This document shows, one piece after another, positions 22,319 through 35,702 of a stretch of DNA of 64,000 nt. The notes beneath the pieces were generated by a model. That model was given only the letters and a program-made list of their open reading frames with translations, made no database searches and was not told the origin of the DNA. Numbering within the stretch: position 1 is the first letter of the stretch; the number at the start of each line of letters is the position of its first letter. The DNA is from Metellina segmentata (lineage: Eukaryota > Arthropoda > Arachnida > Araneae > Tetragnathidae). The translations under genes and the position numbers were made by a program. The DNA is taken from contig OX375883.1 in assembly GCA_947359465.1 (NCBI GenBank), positions 94,624,293 through 94,688,292 of the forward strand, read 5' to 3'.

Positions 22319-25300
22319 GATATCCCATAGAAATTAACGTGCTGCCGAGCGAAATGGGAGGGGTCTTTTTAATTTCAAAGCTCCCAATCCAAGTTCTCAG
22401 GCGATGTAATTTCTATGGGAATGAAAAGGTATTTGACTGAGATGTGGGGAGAGTGTTTTGTGTGAAGTATTCCCATAGAAATTAACGTGCTGCCGAGCGA
22501 AATGGGAGGGGTCTTTGTAATTTCAAAGCTCCCAATCCAAGTTCTCAGGCGATGTAATTTCTATGGGAATGAAAAGGTATTTGACTGAGGTGTGGGGAGA
22601 GTGTTTTGTGTGAAGTATTCCCATAGAAATTAACGTGCTACCGAGCGATATGGGAGGGGTCTTTAAAATTTCAAAGCTCCCAATCCAAGTTCTAAGGCGA
22701 TGTAATTTCTAAGTGAATGAAAATTATTTGACTGAGATGTGGGGAGAGTGTTTTGTGTGAAGTATTCCCATAGAAATTAACGTACTGCCGAGCAAAATGG
22801 GAGGGGTCTTTGTAATTTCAAAGCTCCCAATCTAAGTTCTCAGGCGATGTAATTTCTAAGGGAATGAAAAGGTATTTGACTGAGATGTGGGGAGAGTGTT
22901 TTGTGTGAAGTATTCCCATAGAAATTAACGTGCTGCCGAGCGAAATGGGAGGGGTCTTTGTAATTTCAAAGCTCCCAATCCAAGTTCTCAGGCGATGTAA
23001 TTTCTATGGGAATGAAAAGGTATTTGACTGAGATGTGGGGAGAGTGTTTTGTGTGAAGTATTCCCATAGAAATTAACGTGCTGCCGTGCGAAATGGGAGG
23101 GGTCTTTGTAATTTCAAAGCTCCCAATCCAAGTTCTCAGGCGATGTAATTTCTATGGGAATGAAAAGGTATTTGACTGAGATGTATGGAGAGTGTTTTGT
23201 GTGAAGTATTCCCATAGAAATTAACGTGCTGCCGAGCGAAATGGGAGGGGTCTTTGTAATTTCAAAGCTCCCAATCCAAGTTCTCAGGCGATGTAATTTC
23301 TATTTTAATGAAAAGGTATTTGACTGAGATGTGGGGAGAGTGTTTTGTGTGAAGTATTCCCATAGAAATTAACGTGCTGCCGAGCGAAATGGGAGGGGTC
23401 TTTGTAATTTCAAAGCTCCCAATCCAAGTTCTCAGGCGATGTAATTTCTATGGGAATGAAAAGGTATTTGACTGAGATGTGGGGAGAGTGTTTTGTGTGA
23501 AGTATTCCCATAGAAATTAACGTGCTGCCGAGCGAAATGGGAGGGGTCTTTGTAATTTCAAAGCTCCCAATCTAAGTTCTCAGGCGATGTATTTTCTATA
23601 GGAATGAAAAGGTATTTGACTGAGATGTGGGGAGAGTGTTTTGTGTGAAGTATTCCCATAGAAATTAACGTGCTACCGAGCGATATGGGAGGGGTCTTTA
23701 AAATTTCAAAGCTCCCAATCCAAGTTCTAAGGCGATGTAATTTCTAAGTGAATGAAAAGGTATTTGACTGAGATGTGGGGAGAGTGTTTTGTGTGAAGTA
23801 TTCCCATAGAAATTAACGTGCTGCCGAGCGAAATGGGAGGGGTCTTTGTAATTTCAAAGCTCCCAATCCAAGTTCTCAGGCGATGTAATTTCTATGGGAA
23901 TGAAAAGGTATTTGACTGAGATGTGGGGAGAGTGTTTTGTGTGAAGTATTCCCATAGAAATTAACGTGCTGCCGTGCGAAATGGGAGGGGTCTTTGTAAT
24001 TTCAAAGCTCCCAATCCAAGTTCTCAGGCGATGTAATTTCTATGGGAATGAAAAGGTATTTGACTGAGATGTATGGAGAGTGTTTTGTGTGAAGTATTCC
24101 CATAGAAATTAACGTGCTGCCGAGCGAAATGGGAGGGGTCTTTGTAATTTCAAAGCTCCCAATCCAAGTTCTCAGGCGATGTAATTTCTATTTTAATGAA
24201 AAGGTATTTGACTGAGATGTGGGGAGAGTGTTTTGTGTGAAGTATTCCCATAGAAATTAACGTGCTGCCGAGCGAAATGGGAGGGGTCTTTGTAATTTCA
24301 AAGCTCCCAATCCAAGTTCTCAGGCGATGTAATTTCTATGGGAATGAAAAGGTATTTGACTGAGATGTGGGGAGAGTGTTTTGTGTGAAGTATTCCCATA
24401 GAAATTAACGTGCTGCCGAGCGAAATGGGAGGGGTCTTTGTAATTTCAAAGCTCCCAATCTAAGTTCTCAGGCGATGTATTTTCTATAGGAATGAAAAGG
24501 TATTTGACTGAGATGTGGGGAGAGTGTTTTGTGTGAAGTATTCCCATAGAAATTAACGTGCTACCGAGCGATATGGGAGGGGTCTTTAAAATTTCAAAGC
24601 TCCCAATCCAAGTTCTAAGGCGATGTAATTTCTAAGTGAATGAAAATTATTTGACTGAGATGTGGGGAGAGTGTTTTGTGTGAAGTATTCCCATAGAAAT
24701 TAACGTACTGCCGAGCAAAATGGGAGGGGTCTTTGTAATTTCAAAGCTCCCAATCTAAGTTCTCAGGCGATGTAATTTCTAAGGGAATGAAAAGGTATTT
24801 GACTGAGATGTGGGGAGAGTGTTTTGTGTGAAGTATTCCCATAGAAATTAACGTGCTGCCGAGCGAAATGGGAGGGGTCTTTGTAATTTCAAAGCTTCCA
24901 ATCCAAGTTCTCAGGCGATGTAATTTCTAAGGGAATGAAAATTATTTGACTGAGATGTGGGGAGAGTGTTTTGTGTGAAGTATTCCAATAGAAATTAACG
25001 TGCTGATGAGCGAAATGGGAGGGGTCTTTGTAATTTCAAAGCTCCCAATCCAAGTTCTCAGGCGATGTAATTTCTAAGGGAATGAAAATTATTTGACTGA
25101 GATGTGGGGAGAGTGTTTTGTGTGAAGTATTCCCATATAAATTAACGTGCTGCCGAGCGAAATGGGAGGGGTCTTTGTAATTTCAAAGCTCACAATCCAA
25201 GTTCTCAGGCGATGTAATTTCTATGGGAATGAAAAGGTATTTGACTGAGATGTGGGGAGAGTGTTTTGTGTGAAGTATTCCCATAGAAATTAACGTGCTG

Positions 25301-26606
25301 CCGAGCGAAATGGGAGGGGTCTTTGTAAATTCAAAGCTCCCAATCCAAGTTCTCAGGCGATGTAATTTCTAAGGGAATGAAAAGGTATTTGACTGAGATG
25401 TGGGGAGAGTGTTTTGTGTGAAGTATTCCCATATAAATTAACGTGCTGCCGAGCGAAATGGGAGGGGTCTTTGTATTTTCAAAGCTCCCAATCCAAGTTC
25501 TCAGGCGATGCAAATTCTATGGGAATGAAAAGGTATTTGACTGAGATGTGGGGAGAGTGATTTGTGTGAAGTATTCCCATAGAAATTAACGTGCTGCCGA
25601 GCGAAATGGGAGGTGTCTTTGTAATTTCAAAGCTCCCAATCTAAGTTCTCAGGCGATGTATTTTCTAAGGGAATGAAAAGGTATTTGACTGAGATGTGGG
25701 GAGAGTGTTTTGTGTGAAGTATTCCCATATAAATTAACGTGCTGCCGAGCGAAATGGGAGGGGTCTTTGTAATTTCAAAGCTCCCAAACCAAGTTCTCAG
25801 GCGATGTAATTTCTAAGGGAATGAAAAGGTATTTGACTGAGATGTGGGGAGAGTGTTTTGTGTGAAGTATTCCCATAGAAATTAACGTGCTGCCGAGCGA
25901 AATGGGAGGGGTCTTTGTATTTTCAAAGCTCCCAATCCAAGTTCTCAGGCGATGCAAATTCTATGGGAATGAAAAGGTATTTGACTGAGATGTGGGGAGA
26001 GTGTTTTGTGTGAAGTATTCCCATAGAAATTAACGTGCTGCCGAGCGAAATGGGAGGTGTCTTTGTAATTTCAAAGCTCCCAATCTAAGTTCTCAGGCGA
26101 TGTATTTTCTAAGGGAATGAAAAGGTATTTGACTGAGATGTGGGGAGAGTGTTTTGTGTGAAGTATTCCCATAGAAATTAACGTGCTGCCGAGCGAAATG
26201 AGAGGGGTCTTTGTAATTTCAAAGCTCCCAATCGAAGTTCTCATGCGATGTAATTTCTAAGGGAATGAAAAGGTATTTGACTGAGATGTGGGGAGAGTGT
26301 TTTGTGTGAAGTATTCCCATAGAAATTAACGTGCTGCCGAGCGAAATGGGAGGGGTCTTAGTAATTTCAAAGCTCCCAATCCAAGTTCTCAGGCGATGTA
26401 ATTTCTATGGAAATGAAAAGGTATTTGACTAAGATGTGGGGAGAGTGTTTTGTGTGAAGTATTCCCATAGAAATTAACGTGCTACCGAGCGAAATGGGAG
26501 GGGTCTTTGTAATTTCAAAGCTCCCAATCCAAGTTCTCAGGCGATGTAATTTCTATGGGAATGAAAAGGTATTTGACTGAGATGTGGGGAGAGTGTTTTG
26601 TGTGAA
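22319..26606. repeat. EcoRV-tagged HOR copy, 29 monomers (4288 bp)
   Basis: The longest copy between EcoRV tags. It lacks the gaagttttccc and aacatgctgcc units of its neighbours and includes new units with ctgccgtgcg (23081), gatgtatggagag (about 23183) and tctattttaatg (about 23300). These make a 6-mer that is itself duplicated. Bases from about 19990 to 23410 match those from about 24280 to 27700 at offset 4288, sharing tags such as ctcatgcgatg, gactaagatg and gaggtgtgg. Confidence 0.84.
22862..24637. repeat. 6-mer (888-bp) tandem duplication inside the 29-mer copy
   Basis: Bases 22862-23758 match 23750-24646 at offset 888, exactly six 148-bp units, with no difference noticed. Tags doubled are ctgccgtgcg (23081, 23969), gatgtatggagag, tctattttaatg, gtattttctatagg and ctaccgagcgatatgg. 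A third, partial occurrence (ctgccgtgcg at 27369) sits in the next HOR copy as a single version. Confidence 0.88.
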
Positions 26607-29600
26607 GATATCCCATAGAAATTAACGTGCTGCCGAGCGAAATGGGAGGGGTCTTTTTAATTTCAAAGCTCCCAATCCAAGTTCTCAGGCGATGTAATTT
26701 CTATGGGAATGAAAAGGTATTTGACTGAGATGTGGGGAGAGTGTTTTGTGTGAAGTATTCCCATAGAAATTAACGTGCTGCCGAGCGAAATGGGAGGGGT
26801 CTTTGTAATTTCAAAGCTCCCAATCCAAGTTCTCAGGCGATGTAATTTCTATGGGAATGAAAAGGTATTTGACTGAGGTGTGGGGAGAGTGTTTTGTGTG
26901 AAGTATTCCCATAGAAATTAACGTGCTACCGAGCGATATGGGAGGGGTCTTTAAAATTTCAAAGCTCCCAATCCAAGTTCTAAGGCGATGTAATTTCTAA
27001 GTGAATGAAAATTATTTGACTGAGATGTGGGGAGAGTGTTTTGTGTGAAGTATTCCCATAGAAATTAACGTACTGCCGAGCAAAATGGGAGGGGTCTTTG
27101 TAATTTCAAAGCTCCCAATCTAAGTTCTCAGGCGATGTAATTTCTAAGGGAATGAAAAGGTATTTGACTGAGATGTGGGGAGAGTGTTTTGTGTGAAGTA
27201 TTCCCATAGAAATTAACGTGCTGCCGAGCGAAATGGGAGGGGTCTTTGTAATTTCAAAGCTCCCAATCCAAGTTCTCAGGCGATGTAATTTCTATGGGAA
27301 TGAAAAGGTATTTGACTGAGATGTGGGGAGAGTGTTTTGTGTGAAGTATTCCCATAGAAATTAACGTGCTGCCGTGCGAAATGGGAGGGGTCTTTGTAAT
27401 TTCAAAGCTCCCAATCCAAGTTCTCAGGCGATGTAATTTCTATGGGAATGAAAAGGTATTTGACTGAGATGTATGGAGAGTGTTTTGTGTGAAGTATTCC
27501 CATAGAAATTAACGTGCTGCCGAGCGAAATGGGAGGGGTCTTTGTAATTTCAAAGCTCCCAATCCAAGTTCTCAGGCGATGTAATTTCTATTTTAATGAA
27601 AAGGTATTTGACTGAGATGTGGGGAGAGTGTTTTGTGTGAAGTATTCCCATAGAAATTAACGTGCTGCCGAGCGAAATGGGAGGGGTCTTTGTAATTTCA
27701 AAGCTTCCAATCCAAGTTCTCAGGCGATGTAATTTCTAAGGGAATGAAAATTATTTGACTGAGATGTGGGGAGAGTGTTTTGTGTGAAGTATTCCCATAG
27801 AAATTGACGTGCTGACGAGCGAAATGGGAGGGGTCTTTGTAATTTCAAAGCTCCCAATCCAAGTTCTCAGGCGATGTAATTTCTATGGGAATGAAAAGGT
27901 ATTTGACTGAGATGTGGGGAGAGTGTTTTGTGTGAAGTATTCCCATAGAAATTAACGTGCTGCCGAGCGAAATGGGAGGGGTCTTTGTAATTTCAAAGCT
28001 CCCAATCCAAGTTCTCAGGCGATGTAATTTCTATGGGAATGAAAAGGTATTTGACTGAGATGTATGGAGAGTGTTTTGTGTGAAGTATTCCCATAGAAAT
28101 TAACGTGCTGCCGAGCGAAATGGGAGGGGTCTTTGTAATTTCAAAGCTCCCAATCCAAGTTCTCAGGCGATGTAATTTCTATGGGAATGAAAAGGTATTT
28201 GACTGAGATGTGGGGAGAGTGTTTTGTGTGAAGTATTCCCATAGAAATTAACGTGCTGCCGAGCGAAATGGGAGGGGTCTTTGTAATTTCAAAGCTTCCA
28301 ATCCAAGTTCTCAGGCGATGTAATTTCTAAGGGAATGAAAATTATTTGACTGAGATGTGGGGAGAGTGTTTTATGTGAAGTATTCCCATAGAAATTAACG
28401 TGCTGACGAGCGAAATGGGAGGGGTCTTTGTAATTTCAAAGCTCCCAATCCAAGTTCTCAGGCGATGTAATTTCTATGGGAATGAAAAGGTATTTGACTG
28501 AGATGTGGGGAGAGTGTTTTGTGTGAAGTATTCCCATATAAATTAACGTGCTGCCGAGCGAAATGGGAGGGGTCTTTGTAATTTCAAAGCTCCCAAACCA
28601 AGTTCTCAGGCGATGTAATTTCTAAGGGAATGAAAAGGTATTTGACTGAGATGTGGGGAGAGTGTTTTGTGTGAAGTATTCCCATAGAAATTAACGTGCT
28701 GCCGAGCGAAATGGGAGGGGTCTTTGTATTTTCAAAGCTCCCAATCCAAGTTCTCAGGCGATGCAAATTCTATGGGAATGAAAAGGTATTTGACTGAGAT
28801 GTGGGGAGAGTGTTTTGTGTGATGTATTCCCATAGAAATTAACGTGCTGCCGAGCGAAATGGGAGGTGTCTTTGTAATTTCAAAGCTCCCAATCTAAGTT
28901 CTCAGGCGATGTATTTTCTAAGGGAATGAAAAGGTATTTGACTGAGATGTGGGGAGAGTGTTTTGTGTGAAGTATTCCCATATAAATTAACGTGCTGCCG
29001 AGCGAAATGGGAGGGGTCTTTGTAATTTCAAAGCTCCCAAACCAAGTTCTCAGGCGATGTAATTTCTAAGGGAATGAAAAGGTATTTGACTGAGATGTGG
29101 GGAGAGTGTTTTGTGTGAAGTATTCCCATAGAAATTAACGTGCTGCCGAGCGAAATGGGAGGGGTCTTTGTATTTTCAAAGCTCCCAATCCAAGTTCTCA
29201 GGCGATGCAAATTCTATGGGAATGAAAAGGTATTTGACTGAGATGTGGGGAGAGTGTTTTGTGTGAAGTATTCCCATAGAAATTAACGTGCTGCCGAGCG
29301 AAATGGGAGGTGTCTTTGTAATTTCAAAGCTCCCAATCTAAGTTCTCAGGCGATGTATTTTCTAAGGGAATGAAAAGGTATTTGACTGAGATGTGGGGAG
29401 AGTGTTTTGTGTGAAGTATTCCCATAGAAATTAACGTGCTGCCGAGCGAAATGAGAGGGGTCTTTGTAATTTCAAAGCTCCCAATCGAAGTTCTCAGGCG
29501 ATGTAATTTCTAAGGGAATGAAAAGGTATTTGACTGAGATGTGGGGAGAGTGTTTTGTGTGAAGTATTCCCATAGAAATTAACGTGCTGCCGAGCGAAAT

Positions 29601-29859
29601 GGGAGGGGTCTTAGTAATTTCAAAGCTCCCAATCCAAGTTCTCAGGCGATGTAATTTCTATGGAAATGAAAAGGTATTTGACTGAGATGTGGGGAGAGTG
29701 TTTTGTGTGAAGTATTCCCATAGAAATTAACGTGCTGCCGAGCGAAATGGGAGGGGTCTTTGTAATTTCAAAGCTCACAATCCAAGTTCTCAGGCGATGT
29801 AATTTCTATGGGAATGAAAAGGTATTTGACTGAGATGTGGGGAGAGTGTTTTGTGTGAA
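26607..29859. repeat. EcoRV-tagged HOR copy, 22 monomers (3253 bp)
   Basis: Bounded by gatatc at 26607 and 29860. The left part follows the 29-mer copy at offset 4288 up to about 27700. Then come units with gcttccaat, attgacgtgctgacgag (about 27805) and gatgtatggagag (about 28060) that foreshadow the second HOR family. From 28539 on it matches the region starting at 18338, so this copy is a mosaic. Confidence 0.82.
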
Positions 29860-31830
29860 GATATCCCATAGAAATTAACGTGCTGCCGAGCGAAATGGGA
29901 GGGGTCTTTTTAATTTCAAAGCTCCCAATCCAAGTTCTCAGGCGATGTAATTTCTATGGGAATGAAAAGGTATTTGACTGAGATGTGGGGAGAGTGTTTT
30001 GTGTGAAGTTTTCCCATAGAAATTAACATGCTGCCGAGCGAAATGGGAGGGGTCTTTGTAATTTCAAAGCTTCCAATCCAAGTTCTCAGGCGATGTAATT
30101 TCTAAGGGAATGAAAATTATTTGACTGAGATGTGGGGAGAGTGTTTTGTGTGAAGTATTCCCATAGAAATTAACGTGCTGCCGAGCGAAATGAGAGGGGT
30201 CTTTGTAATTTCAAAGCTCCCAATCCAAGTTCTCAGGCGATGTAATTTCTATGGGAATGAAAAGGTATTTGACTGAGATGTGGGGAGAGTGTTTTGTGTG
30301 AAGTATTCCCATAGAAATTAACGTGCTGCCGAGCGAAATGGGAGGGGTCTTTGTAATTTCAAAGCTCCCAATCTAAGTTCTCAGGCGATGTATTTTCTAT
30401 AGGAATGAAAAGGTATTTGACTGAGATGTGGGGAGAGTGTTTTGTGTGAAGTATTCCCATAGAAATTAACGTGCTACCGAGCGATATGGGAGGGGTCTTT
30501 AAAATTTCAAAGCTCCCAATCCAAGTTCTAAGGCGATGTAATTTCTAAGTGAATGAAAATTATTTGACTGAGATGTGGGGAGAGTGTTTTGTGTGAAGTA
30601 TTCCCATAGAAATTAACGTACTGCCGAGCAAAATGGGAGGGGTCTTTGTAATTTCAAAGCTCCCAATCTAAGTTCTCAGGCGATGTAATTTCTAAGGGAA
30701 TGAAAAGGTATTTGACTGAGATGTGGGGAGAGTGTTTTGTGTGAAGTATTCCCATAGAAATTAACGTGCTGCCGAGCGAAATGGGAGGGGTCTTTGTAAT
30801 TTCAAAGCTTCCAATCCAAGTTCTCAGGCGATGTAATTTCTAAGGGAATGAAAATTATTTGACTGAGATGTGGGGAGAGTGTTTTGTGTGAAGTATTCCA
30901 ATAGAAATTAACGTGCTGATGAGCGAAATGGGAGGGGTCTTTGTAATTTCAAAGCTCCCAATCCAAGTTCTCAGGCGATGTAATTTCTAAGGGAATGAAA
31001 ATTATTTGACTGAGATGTGGGGAGAGTGTTTTGTGTGAAGTATTCCCATATAAATTAACGTGCTGCCGAGCGAAATGGGAGGGGTCTTTGTAATTTCAAA
31101 GCTCACAATCCAAGTTCTCAGGCGATGTAATTTCTATGGGAATGAAAAGGTATTTGACTGAGATGTGGGGAGAGTGTTTTGTGTGAAGTATTCCCATAGA
31201 AATTAACGTGCTGCCGAGCGAAATGGGAGGGGTCTTTGTAAATTCAAAGCTCCCAATCCAAGTTCTCAGGCGATGTAATTTCTAAGGGAATGAAAAGGTA
31301 TTTGACTGAGATGTGGGGAGAGTGTTTTGTGTGAAGTATTCCCATATAAATTAACGTGCTGCCGAGCGAAATGGGAGGGGTCTTTGTATTTTCAAAGCTC
31401 CCAATCCAAGTTCTCAGGCGATGCAAATTCTATGGGAATGAAAAGGTATTTGACTGAGATGTGGGGAGAGTGTTTTGTGTGAAGTATTCCCATAGAAATT
31501 AACGTGCTGCCGAGCGAAATGGGAGGTGTCTTTGTAATTTCAAAGCTCCCAATCTAAGTTCTCAGGCGATGTATTTTCTAAGGGAATGAAAAGGTATTTG
31601 ACTGAGATGTGGGGAGAGTGTTTTGTGTGAAGTATTCCCATATAAATTAACGTGCTGCCGAGCGAAATGGGAGGGGTCTTTGTAATTTCAAAGCTCCCAA
31701 ACCAAGTTCTCAGGCGATGTAATTTCTAAGGGAATGAAAAGGTATTTGACTGAGATGTGGGGAGAGTGTTTTGTGTGAAGTATTCCCATAGAAATTAACG
31801 TGCTGCCGAGCGAAATGGGAGGGGTCTTTG
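28539..31830. repeat. 3.3-kb copy of 18338-21629 at a 10.2-kb distance
   Basis: At offset 10201 (69 x 148 minus 11) the doubled trimer with its tgatgtattcc change, the gtattttctatagg unit and all HOR tags reappear in order. The match starts at the catataaatt unit (28539 against 18338) and ends where 21629 onward reads gtattttcaaag but 31831 reads gtaatttcaaag. A few private changes of the 18-21 kb copy (ctctggcg near 20771, aaagctattt near 21241, gtgatttg near 21271) are absent here. It includes the last, partial EcoRV-tagged HOR copy (from 29860). Confidence 0.83.
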
Positions 31831-34800
31831 TAATTTCAAAGCTCCCAATCCAAGTTCTCAGGCGATGTAATTTCTATGGGAATGAAAAGGTATTTGACTG
31901 AGATGTATGGAGAGTGTTTTGTGTGAAGTATTCCCATAGAAATTAACGTGCTGCCGAGCGAAATGGGAGGGGTCTTTGTAATTTCAAAGCTCCCAATCCA
32001 AGTTCTCAGGCGATGTAATTTCTATGGGAATGAAAAGGTATTTGACTGAGATGTGGGGAGAGTGTTTTGTGTGAAGTATTCCCATAGAAATTAACGTGCT
32101 GCCGAGCGAAATGGGAGGGGTCTTTGTAATTTCAAAGCTTCCAATCCAAGTTCTCAGGCGATGTAATTTCTAAGGGAATGAAAATTATTTGACTGAGATG
32201 TGGGGAGAGTGTTTTGTGTGAAGTATTCCCATAGAAATTAACGTGCTGACGAGCGAAATGGGAGTGGTCTTTGTAATTTCAAAGCTCCCAATCCAAGTTC
32301 TCAGGCGATGTAATTTCTATGGGAATGAAAAGGTATTTGACTGAGATGTGGGGAGAGTGTTTTGTGTGAAGTATTCCCATAGAAATTAACGTGCTACCGA
32401 GCGAAATGGGAGGGGTCTTTAAAATTTCAAAGCTCCCAATCCAAGTTCTCAGGTGATGTAATTTCTAAGGGAATGAAAATTATTTGACTGAGATGTGGGG
32501 AGAGTGTTTTGTGTGAAGTATTCCAATAGAAATTAACGTGCTGATGAGCGAAATGGGAGGGGTCTTTGTAATTTCAAAGCTCCCAATCCAAGTTCTCAGG
32601 CGATGTAATTTCTAAGGGAATGAAAATTATTTGACTGAGATGTGGGGAGAGTGTTTTGTGTGAAGTATTCCCATATAAATTAACGTGCTGCCGAGCGAAA
32701 TGGGAGGGGTCTTTGTAATTTCAAAGCTCACAATCCAAGTTCTCAGGCGATGTAATTTCTATGGGAATGAAAAGGTATTTGACTGAGATGTGGGGAGAGT
32801 GTTTTGTGTGAAGTATTCCCATAGAAATTAACGTGCTGCCGAGCGAAATGGGAGGGGTCTTTGTAAATTCAAAGCTCCCAATCCAAGTTCTCAGGCGATG
32901 TAATTTCTAAGGGAATGAAAAGCTATTTGTCTGAGATGTGGGAAGAGTGTTTTGTGTGAAGTATTCCCATAGAAATTAACGTGCTGCCGAGCGAAATGGG
33001 AGGGGTCTTTGTAATTTCAAAGCTCCCAATCCAAGTTCTCAGGCGATGTAATTTCTATGGGAATGAAAAGGTATTTGACTGAGATGTGGGGAGAGTTTTT
33101 TGTGTGAAGTATTCCCATAGAAATTAACGTGCTGCCGAGCGAAATGGGAGGGGTCTTTGTAATTTCAAAGCTCCCAATCCAAGTTCTCAGGCGATGTAAT
33201 TTCTATGGGAATGAAAAGGTATTTGACTGAGATGTATGGAGAGTGTTTTGTGTGAAGTATTCCCATAGAAATTAACGTGCTGCCGAGCGAAATGGGAGGG
33301 GTCTTTGTAATTTCAAAGCTCCCAATCCAAGTTCTCAGGCGATGTAATTTCTATGGAAATGAAAAGGTATTTGACTGAGATGTGGGGAGAGTGTTTTGTG
33401 TGAAGTATTCCCATAGAAATTAACGTGCTGCCGAGCGAAATGGGAGGGGTCTTTGTAATTTCAAAGCTTCCAATCCAAGTTCTCAGGCGATGTAATTTCT
33501 AAGGGAATGAAAATTATTTGACTGAGATGTGGGGAGAGTGTTTTGTGTGAAGTATTCCCATAGAAATTAACGTGCTGACGAGCGAAATGGGAGGGGTCTT
33601 TGTAATTTCAAAGCTCCCAATCCAAGTTCTCAGGCGATGTAATTTCTAAGGGAATGAAAATTATTTGACTGAGATGTGGGGACAGTGTTTTGTGTGAAGT
33701 ATTCCCATAGAAATTAACTTGCTGCCGAGCGAAATGGGAGGGGTCTTTGTATTTTCAAAGCTCCCAATCCAAGTTCTCAGGCGATGCAATTTCTATGGGA
33801 ATGAAAAGGTATTTGACTGAGATGTGGGGAGAGTGTTTTGTGTGAAGTATTCCCATAGAAATTAACGTGCTGCCGAGCGAAATGGGAGGGGTCTTTGTAA
33901 TTTCAAAGCTCCCAATCCAAGTTCTCAGGCGATGTAATTTCTATGGTAATGAAAAGGTATTTGACTGAGATGTGGGGAGAGTGTTTTGTGTGAAGTATTC
34001 CCATAGAAATTAACGTGCTGCCGAGCGAAATGGGAGGGGTCTTTGTAATTTCAAAGCTTCCAATCCAAGTTCTCAGGCGATGTAATTTCTAAGGGAATGA
34101 AAATTATTTGACTGAGATGTGGGGAGAGTGTTTTGTGTGAAGTATTCCCATAGAAATTGACGTGCTGACGAGCGAAATGGGAGGGATCTTTGTAATTTCA
34201 AAGCTCCCAATCCAAGTTCTCAGGCGATGTAATTTCTATGGGAATGAAAAGGTATTTGACTGAGATGTGGGGAGAGTGTTTTGTGTGAAGTATTCCCATA
34301 GAAATTAACGTGCTGCCGAGCGAAATGGGAGGGGTCTTTGTAATTTCAAAACTCCCAATCCAAGTTCTCAGGCGATGTAATTTCTATGGGAATGAAAAGG
34401 TATTTGACTGAGATGTATGGAGAGTGTTTTGTGTGAAGTATTCCCATAGAAATTAACGTGCTGCCGAGCGAAATGGGAGGGGTCTTTGTAATTTCAAAGC
34501 TTCCAATCCAAGTTCTCAGGCGATGTAATTTCTAAGGGAATGAAAATTATTTGACTGAGATGTGGGGAGAGTGTTTTGTGTGAAGTATTCCCATAGAAAT
34601 TAACGTGCTGACGAGCGAAATGGGAGGGGTCTTTGTAATTTCAAAGCTCCCAATCCAAGTTCTCAGGCGATGTAATTTCTAAGGGAATGAAAATTATTTG
34701 ACTGAGATGTGGGGACAGTGTTTTGTGTGAAGTATTCCCATAGAAATTAACTTGCTGCCGAGCGAAATGGGAGGGGTCTTTGTATTTTCAAAGCTCCCAA

Positions 34801-35702
34801 TCCAAGTTCTCAGGCGATGCAATTTCTATGGGAATGAAAAGGTATTTGACTGAGATGTGGGGAGAGTGTTTTGTGTGAAGTATTCCCATAGAAATTAACG
34901 TGCTGCCGAGCGAAATGGGAGGGGTCTTTGTAATTTCAAAGCTCCCAATCCAAGTTCTCAGGCGATGTAATTTCTATGGTAATGAAAAGGTATTTGACTG
35001 AGATGTGGGGAGAGTGTTTTGTGTGAAGTATTCCCATAGAAATTAACGTGCTGCCGAGCGAAATGGGAGGGGTCTTTGTAATTTCAAAGCTTCCAATCCA
35101 AGTTCTCAGGCGATGTAATTTCTAAGGGAATGAAAATTATTTGACTGAGATGTGGGGAGAGTGTTTTGTGTGAAGTATTCCCATAGAAATTGACGTGCTG
35201 ACGAGCGAAATGGGAGGGATCTTTGTAATTTCAAAGCTCCCAATCCAAGTTCTCAGGCGATGTAATTTCTATGGGAATGAAAAGGTATTTGACTGAGATG
35301 TGGGGAGAGTGTTTTGTGTGAAGTATTCCCATAGAAATTAACGTGCTGCCGAGCGAAATGGGAGGGGTCTTTGTAATTTCAAAACTCCCAATCCAAGTTC
35401 TCAGGCGATGTAATTTCTATGGGAATGAAAAGGTATTTGACTGAGATGTATGGAGAGTGTTTTGTGTGAAGTATTCCCATAGAAATTAACGTGCTGCCGA
35501 GCGAAATGGGAGGGGTCTTTGTAATTTCAAAGCTCCCAATCCAAGTTCTCAGGCGATGTAATTTCTATGGGAATGAAAAGGTATTTGACTGAGATGTGGG
35601 GAGAGTGTTTTGTGTGAAGTATTCCCATAGAAATTAACGTGCTGCCGAGCGAAATGGGAGGGGTCTTTGTAATTTCAAAGCTTCCAATCCAAGTTCTCAG
35701 GC
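31831..35702. repeat. Start of the second HOR family, with a 7-mer duplication
   Basis: New tags dominate: gatgtatggagag, gctgacgag, ggggacagtg with aacttgctgcc (33681), gatgcaatttc, aaaagctatttgtctgag and gtgggaagag. Bases 33358-34501 match 34391-35534 at offset 1033 (7 x 148 minus 3), about 1.14 kb with no difference noticed. They share ctatggtaatg, attgacgtgctgacgag, gagggatc and caaaactccc. The EcoRV tag is absent from here to the end of the window. Confidence 0.83.
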
